Source: Candidatus Falkowiibacteriota bacterium (GTDB lineage Bacteria; Patescibacteriota; Patescibacteriia; Patescibacteriales; UBA12075). From it: DNA of 9,855 nt. The translations under genes and the position numbers were made by a program. Below, in pieces: positions 6,926-9,855 of the stretch (within the stretch, counting starts at the first letter, position 1; every line of letters begins with the position of its first letter). Location of the stretch: assembly GCA_003647675.1 (NCBI GenBank), contig QMNH01000024.1:1-9855 (forward strand), read 5' to 3'. Under the pieces are notes generated by a model. That model was not told the DNA's origin, made no database searches, and saw only the letters and a program-made list of their open reading frames with translations.

Positions 6926-8446
6926 TTATACAAAACTAAGGTAAACTTCTCCGTTTCCTGAGTCGTCTACGTATGCCGTAAGCTCCATCTCAAGGGAAGC
7001 TAACCCGTCGTCATCGGTGACGCTAAAACTCGACACAACTGCGGTCGGGAGATAAAGGCAGAAACATTTTCCGGCCTGCCAACTTCCGCCTGACTTGGTG
7101 CCGCCGATGTAACAAAACCTGGTCTCTGAGTTTTCGCGCATACGGCGAAAAGCGTCTGCGTCGTGTTGGTTTAAAAGAGCAGATACCGATACGGTAACTT
7201 CCCGAGCGTTAATGATTGAGCCGGACTTGCCAGAAGCCGCACAAATCGACAAGATGTCGCGCTTGGTGTCTGACAGAGTAAAGTCAACCGAAGCCGCCTC
7301 GAAACACGTCAAATCGTCAACTTCGCCGATCAAACACTCGTTGTCTTTCGCAACGAGAGGATCGCTTGAGTCAAATGTCGGCGTGTAACTTGCTGACCAA
7401 TCTTGCGCTGTGTCTGAGCTATAACTGGTCGCGGCTGAGTCATCGGCAGCGTCGTCGAATCCTAAAAGTGTCCCGATGTGCAAATCAGTGCCGTCTGCGC
7501 CCGAAGCCCCGGTTTTCCAGAGCAGCGTTAATACCGCAGACGTGGACGTTGATATTGTAAATTTTCCTGCGCTGTCCGAATAGCTACAATCATGTGTCTC
7601 GGCAGTCTGAATAGTATTCATTGCCGAGGCAATCGCGGCTGCCAGCTCGTGTGGATCTTTCCAAAAATCAGCGGCCACTGCCGTTGCGAACGTTCCGTTG
7701 TCGTCCGTGAAATCCAGGTTATAGTTACTTGCTGTAGTCTGCATCGGGTTGAAAAAATACTCAACGCCTTCGAGTGAATAATTTGAATTTATTAATTCGC
7801 CCGCCGCCACGCTCATAGAAAATTCTGTAACTCTCGCGCCGGCCATTAGCTGGATACAACCTTCATTTCCAACATAATTCCAAACCGATAGGGTCTGATG
7901 GCCTGAGTTTGCGGGGCTGTAGGTAACCGCACGGCCTAGTTCAACACCGACACCAGGAGCAACGGCTACGCCGAAGCCTAAGGTCAGGTCGTCTGAACTG
8001 ATAGAATGGATCGGGCGGATATTGAACCCGTTCGTCGAGTCCTGGATTCTTAACGCTTCTCCGCGTTCAAAGCTTGCGCCTTCTGCCGCGTCTACTTTAA
8101 TAACGCTGGTAGTACTCGCGGCAACGGTGTTATATTCAGCCGCCGATACAGACTCAGTACCAAATGCCGCTTTAAGCAGCTCGTTATAGTTCGGGGCCGC
8201 TGTCTGGTCGCCACTTGCCCGCAGGTAATGGCTAAGGCTTGCCGTCGGAGATTCTAACCCGACGATTGATTTAGCCTGCCCAAGCGAACTTTTAAGCTCT
8301 GCGTTCTCTAGGTTTTCAAACGCGGGCTCCATTGTGAAATCATCTTGAAGGGCTATAAAGTCAGTAGCGCCGGCAGGTATTACCGGTGTCCCTTCAGTGA
8401 CTTCGGCCATTAAGGCCAGTACTGAATTTCTACTTTGAATACTCAT
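6926..8446 (-). CDS. Major tail tube protein, 506 aa with inserted domains
   Basis: The N-terminus (MSIQSRNSVLALMAEVTEGT, then FENLENAELKSSLGQAKS) is typical of tail tube subunits that begin by describing strand-rich tube contacts. Residues about 60-110 and 180-235 look like one tube domain, and about 370-506 like a second (LEMELTAYVDDSGNGEVYLSFV at the end). Two insertions interrupt them. Residues about 110-178 are a small beta-barrel (FERGEALRIQDSTNGFNI ... VGVELGRAV), and about 240-345 are a domain (YNLDFTDDNG ... LLGFDDAADD) also found in the distal-tail-like protein. At 506 residues it is much longer than a simple tube subunit of roughly 150-250. It has eight cysteines. The strong GGAGG, 7 nt before the ATG, fits an abundant protein. 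The ATGA overlap with the terminator gene and the chaperone/tape measure genes downstream support the call. Confidence 0.88.
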   Translation of the reverse strand: MSIQSRNSVLALMAEVTEGTPVIPAGATDFIALQDDFTMEPAFENLENAELKSSLGQAKSIVGLESPTASLSHYLRASGDQTAAPNYNELLKAAFGTESVSAAEYNTVAASTTSVIKVDAAEGASFERGEALRIQDSTNGFNIRPIHSISSDDLTLGFGVAVAPGVGVELGRAVTYSPANSGHQTLSVWNYVGNEGCIQLMAGARVTEFSMSVAAGELINSNYSLEGVEYFFNPMQTTASNYNLDFTDDNGTFATAVAADFWKDPHELAAAIASAMNTIQTAETHDCSYSDSAGKFTISTSTSAVLTLLWKTGASGADGTDLHIGTLLGFDDAADDSAATSYSSDTAQDWSASYTPTFDSSDPLVAKDNECLIGEVDDLTCFEAASVDFTLSDTKRDILSICAASGKSGSIINAREVTVSVSALLNQHDADAFRRMRENSETRFCYIGGTKSGGSWQAGKCFCLYLPTAVVSSFSVTDDDGLASLEMELTAYVDDSGNGEVYLSFV

Positions 8447-8898
8447 GTCGTAACCTCCAGGTATTCAGTTGATATAAAAAGCTCAGTTAATAAGTACTTG
8501 TTACGGTCGCCCTCCAAGTAGGTTATAGCTGAACTGCCTAAATATAATGCTTTCATTGTTTTTCCAGATAGGTCGCTATCGGTTTCGATGGCTTTTACTA
8601 TCTTAAATTTGTCTTCAATAAGCGCTTTCTCAAGTGCGGCGTGGCCGACTGCGTTGGTGTCTGTCGTTGTGACCTGGTTCATAATCGGGACGACGAACTG
8701 TTGGTCGATCGATACTTTATTGCATCCAATCTTGCGGTTTGTATTCGTATCGTCACCGAACGCCACGCCGTAGCCTTTGCGCAGGAATAGCTCCGTGTTT
8801 TCGTCTACGTTATAAGGGTCTGGAAGGCGCACGTAGTCAGTCAACGCCGCCTCGATTAACGTTACAAGTTGGTCATATATGTCAGTTATAGCTGTCAT
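8443..8898 (-). CDS. Probable tail terminator / tail completion protein, 151 aa
   Basis: The gene directly precedes the tube gene, the normal place for the protein that caps the finished tube and joins it to the neck. Size (151 residues) and layout fit: an N-terminal helix (TAITDIYDQLVTLIEAAL), strands around LFLRKGYGVAFGDD and KVSIDQQFVVPIM, a helix (GHAALEKALIEDKFKIVKAI) and C-terminal strands (KYLLTELFISTEYLEV). This alpha/beta order is that of gpU- and gp17-like terminators. It starts at an ATGA overlap with the connector gene and ends in an ATGA overlap with the tube gene. No cysteine-rich, membrane or export feature is visible. A head-closure (stopper) role is the main alternative. The assignment is from order and general shape, not from a diagnostic motif. 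Confidence 0.65.
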   Translation of the reverse strand: MTAITDIYDQLVTLIEAALTDYVRLPDPYNVDENTELFLRKGYGVAFGDDTNTNRKIGCNKVSIDQQFVVPIMNQVTTTDTNAVGHAALEKALIEDKFKIVKAIETDSDLSGKTMKALYLGSSAITYLEGDRNKYLLTELFISTEYLEVTT

Positions 8899-9734
8899 CT
8901 GCCTACAAATCCCGACCTTTGCCGGCGTTCTCTATACGATAAGTTGCCGTCGCGGTCGATATCTACGTTAAAAAAGGTCATATTAAACGAGTCGTTATAT
9001 CTTGAGTTGGCGTCTTTTCTGTTCTCGATATATGCGCGGCCCATGCCCCGGTATATAATCTCTGCGGCCTTGTGTATGGCCGGGTCTTCAAATCGTTCAA
9101 AGTCTAATATCTGTGACGGTGATTTGATTATATCAGTTTTTCTGAGGTCGTCTATAAGGTCTTCTGCGGCGATAAAATGTTGGTCGTTCCAGTCTGTTTT
9201 GCCCGAAGCGAACGCAAGCTTAAGGTTAGCGTTATTGAGATCCGGGTATTCGGTATACATCGCGTCGTCGGAGGCGAATTTATGGCCTAAATATTTTAAC
9301 TCGGTGCCGGCCGCCAAATCTGCACTGAAATTGATACGCAGCCAGTAGCGATTATAAATCCCCACGGCATCTACGCCGGTCACGTCTTCGGAGTCTTGCT
9401 CCATATCCCAGCCTTCGTTCCGATCGGTTTTCCACTGGATAACTCCGGACTGCGCAAGCGTTACACCGGCAGCCGACGTATGGTCTAAAAGGTCTACGGC
9501 TGAAACCCAGTCTTTATTAAACCAAATATCAACCGAAGCGATAGACGCCTGGTCGTTTGCGGTCGTTACCTCAACCCATAGATGGTTTAGCGGCATATCT
9601 GACGCGACGTAAAGCTTGTCGTCGGCTGTGACGTAGTCCAACGTTACCGACGAGCCTCTAAAGTTGTTGAGATCGACACTAAAGTCTATCTCGGTGCCGT
9701 TATCGTCGAATATAATCCTTCGATTAATTAACAT
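8895..9734 (-). CDS. Two-part head-tail connector candidate with EF-hand-like loop, 279 aa
   Basis: Residues about 1-155 are beta-rich with MPLNHLWVEVTTAND, ASVDIWFNKDWVSAVDLLD and SGVIQWKTDRNEGWD, ending YWLRINFSADL ... LKYLGHKF. This resembles a jelly-roll or discoidin-like structural domain. Residues about 160-279 are mostly helical: TEYPDLNNANLKLAF, DWNDQHFIAAEDLIDDLR, DFERFEDPAIHKAAEIIYRG, and RYNDSFNMTFF. This order is like helical gp6-type neck adaptors. Near the end, residues 258-269 read DIDRDGNLSYRE, a complete EF-hand-type calcium loop (D1, D3, D5, G6, L8, E12). Its ATG overlaps the preceding gene by 11 nt and has GAGG 9 nt upstream; its TGA overlaps the terminator ATG. An adaptor role in the neck is inferred from the C-terminal half and from position. 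A capsid-linked fibre or decoration role for the N-terminal half is possible. Confidence 0.62.
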   Translation of the reverse strand: MLINRRIIFDDNGTEIDFSVDLNNFRGSSVTLDYVTADDKLYVASDMPLNHLWVEVTTANDQASIASVDIWFNKDWVSAVDLLDHTSAAGVTLAQSGVIQWKTDRNEGWDMEQDSEDVTGVDAVGIYNRYWLRINFSADLAAGTELKYLGHKFASDDAMYTEYPDLNNANLKLAFASGKTDWNDQHFIAAEDLIDDLRKTDIIKSPSQILDFERFEDPAIHKAAEIIYRGMGRAYIENRKDANSRYNDSFNMTFFNVDIDRDGNLSYRERRQRSGFVGR

Positions 9735-9855
9735 CTTTAACCGCCTCGCTACTCTTAAGAAGCGTATATAATTGTTTTGGAGTGACCATATCTAGGTTAT
9801 CAGGCCAGTCGATGTCGTCAATGATATTCATGTCTTTAACTGCCTGTATTAGTTC
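9724..9855 (-). CDS. C-terminal end of an unidentified gene, 5' part outside the window
   Basis: The minus strand is open from the right edge for 43 codons and ends with TAA at 9726-9724. It overlaps the next gene's start by 11 nt. The visible end includes ELIQAVKDMNIIDDIDWPD and VTPKQLYTLLKSSEAVKDVN. It is hydrophilic and probably helical, with no cysteine or membrane segment. Its place just before the connector suggests a head or neck protein, but the fragment is too short to name. Reality of the frame is supported by the tight overlap, which matches the other junctions here. Confidence 0.7.
   Translation of the reverse strand, partial: ELIQAVKDMNIIDDIDWPDNLDMVTPKQLYTLLKSSEAVKDVN

Noticed and set aside
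8869..9348. Plus-strand ORF of 159 codons opposite the connector gene
   Set aside because: It crosses the junction of two minus-strand genes that overlap properly, and it shows no recognisable protein features.

Overview
The window is part of the late structural region of a tailed bacteriophage or prophage. It covers the end of the neck module and most of a long, non-contractile tail module. Every supported gene lies on the minus strand, so transcription runs from high to low coordinates. The best evidence for a siphovirus-type tail is gene order: tail terminator, tube protein, frameshifted assembly chaperone, tape measure and tail-tip genes follow one another, with no sheath gene beside the tube gene. 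The host cannot be named from the sequence. The style of the tail-tip genes and the lambda-like chaperone frameshift would fit a phage of a Gram-negative, perhaps aquatic, bacterium, but this is a weak inference.

Layout in transcription order: (1) 9855-9724, the C-terminal 43 codons of an unidentified gene. (2) 9734-8895, a two-part head-tail connector candidate ending in an EF-hand-like calcium loop. (3) 8898-8443, a probable tail terminator. (4) 8446-6926, a large multi-domain tail tube protein. (5) 6898-6563, a tail assembly chaperone, extended by a programmed -1 frameshift at GGGAAAC into a second frame ending at 6342. (6) 6342-3301, the tape measure protein. (7) 3300-2164, a distal-tail-like protein with a discoidin-like N-terminal part. 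(8) 2164-1682, an unrecognised small tail-tip protein. (9) 1685-1, a tail hub/baseplate-like protein cut by the window edge, with a TTG start.

The genes are packed as one operon. Most junctions are stop/start overlaps (ATGA, TAATG, or TTGA at the hub gene), and the only gap is 27 nt between the tube and chaperone genes. I see no promoter, terminator, RNA gene, mobile element, CRISPR array or host-derived cargo gene. No stretch over 300 bases lacks a gene. The region 6342-6562 lacks an ATG-initiated ORF but is filled by the frameshift extension, and 1-1685 is filled by the partial hub gene.

Functionally, the connector and terminator join the filled head to the tail. The tube protein polymerises around the tape measure with help from the two chaperone products. 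The distal-tail, small and hub proteins form the tip that contacts the host. The most unusual observation is domain sharing: one probable domain occurs in both the tube and distal-tail proteins, and a different small beta-barrel occurs in both the tube and hub proteins. The tube protein also seems to carry a duplicated tube fold.
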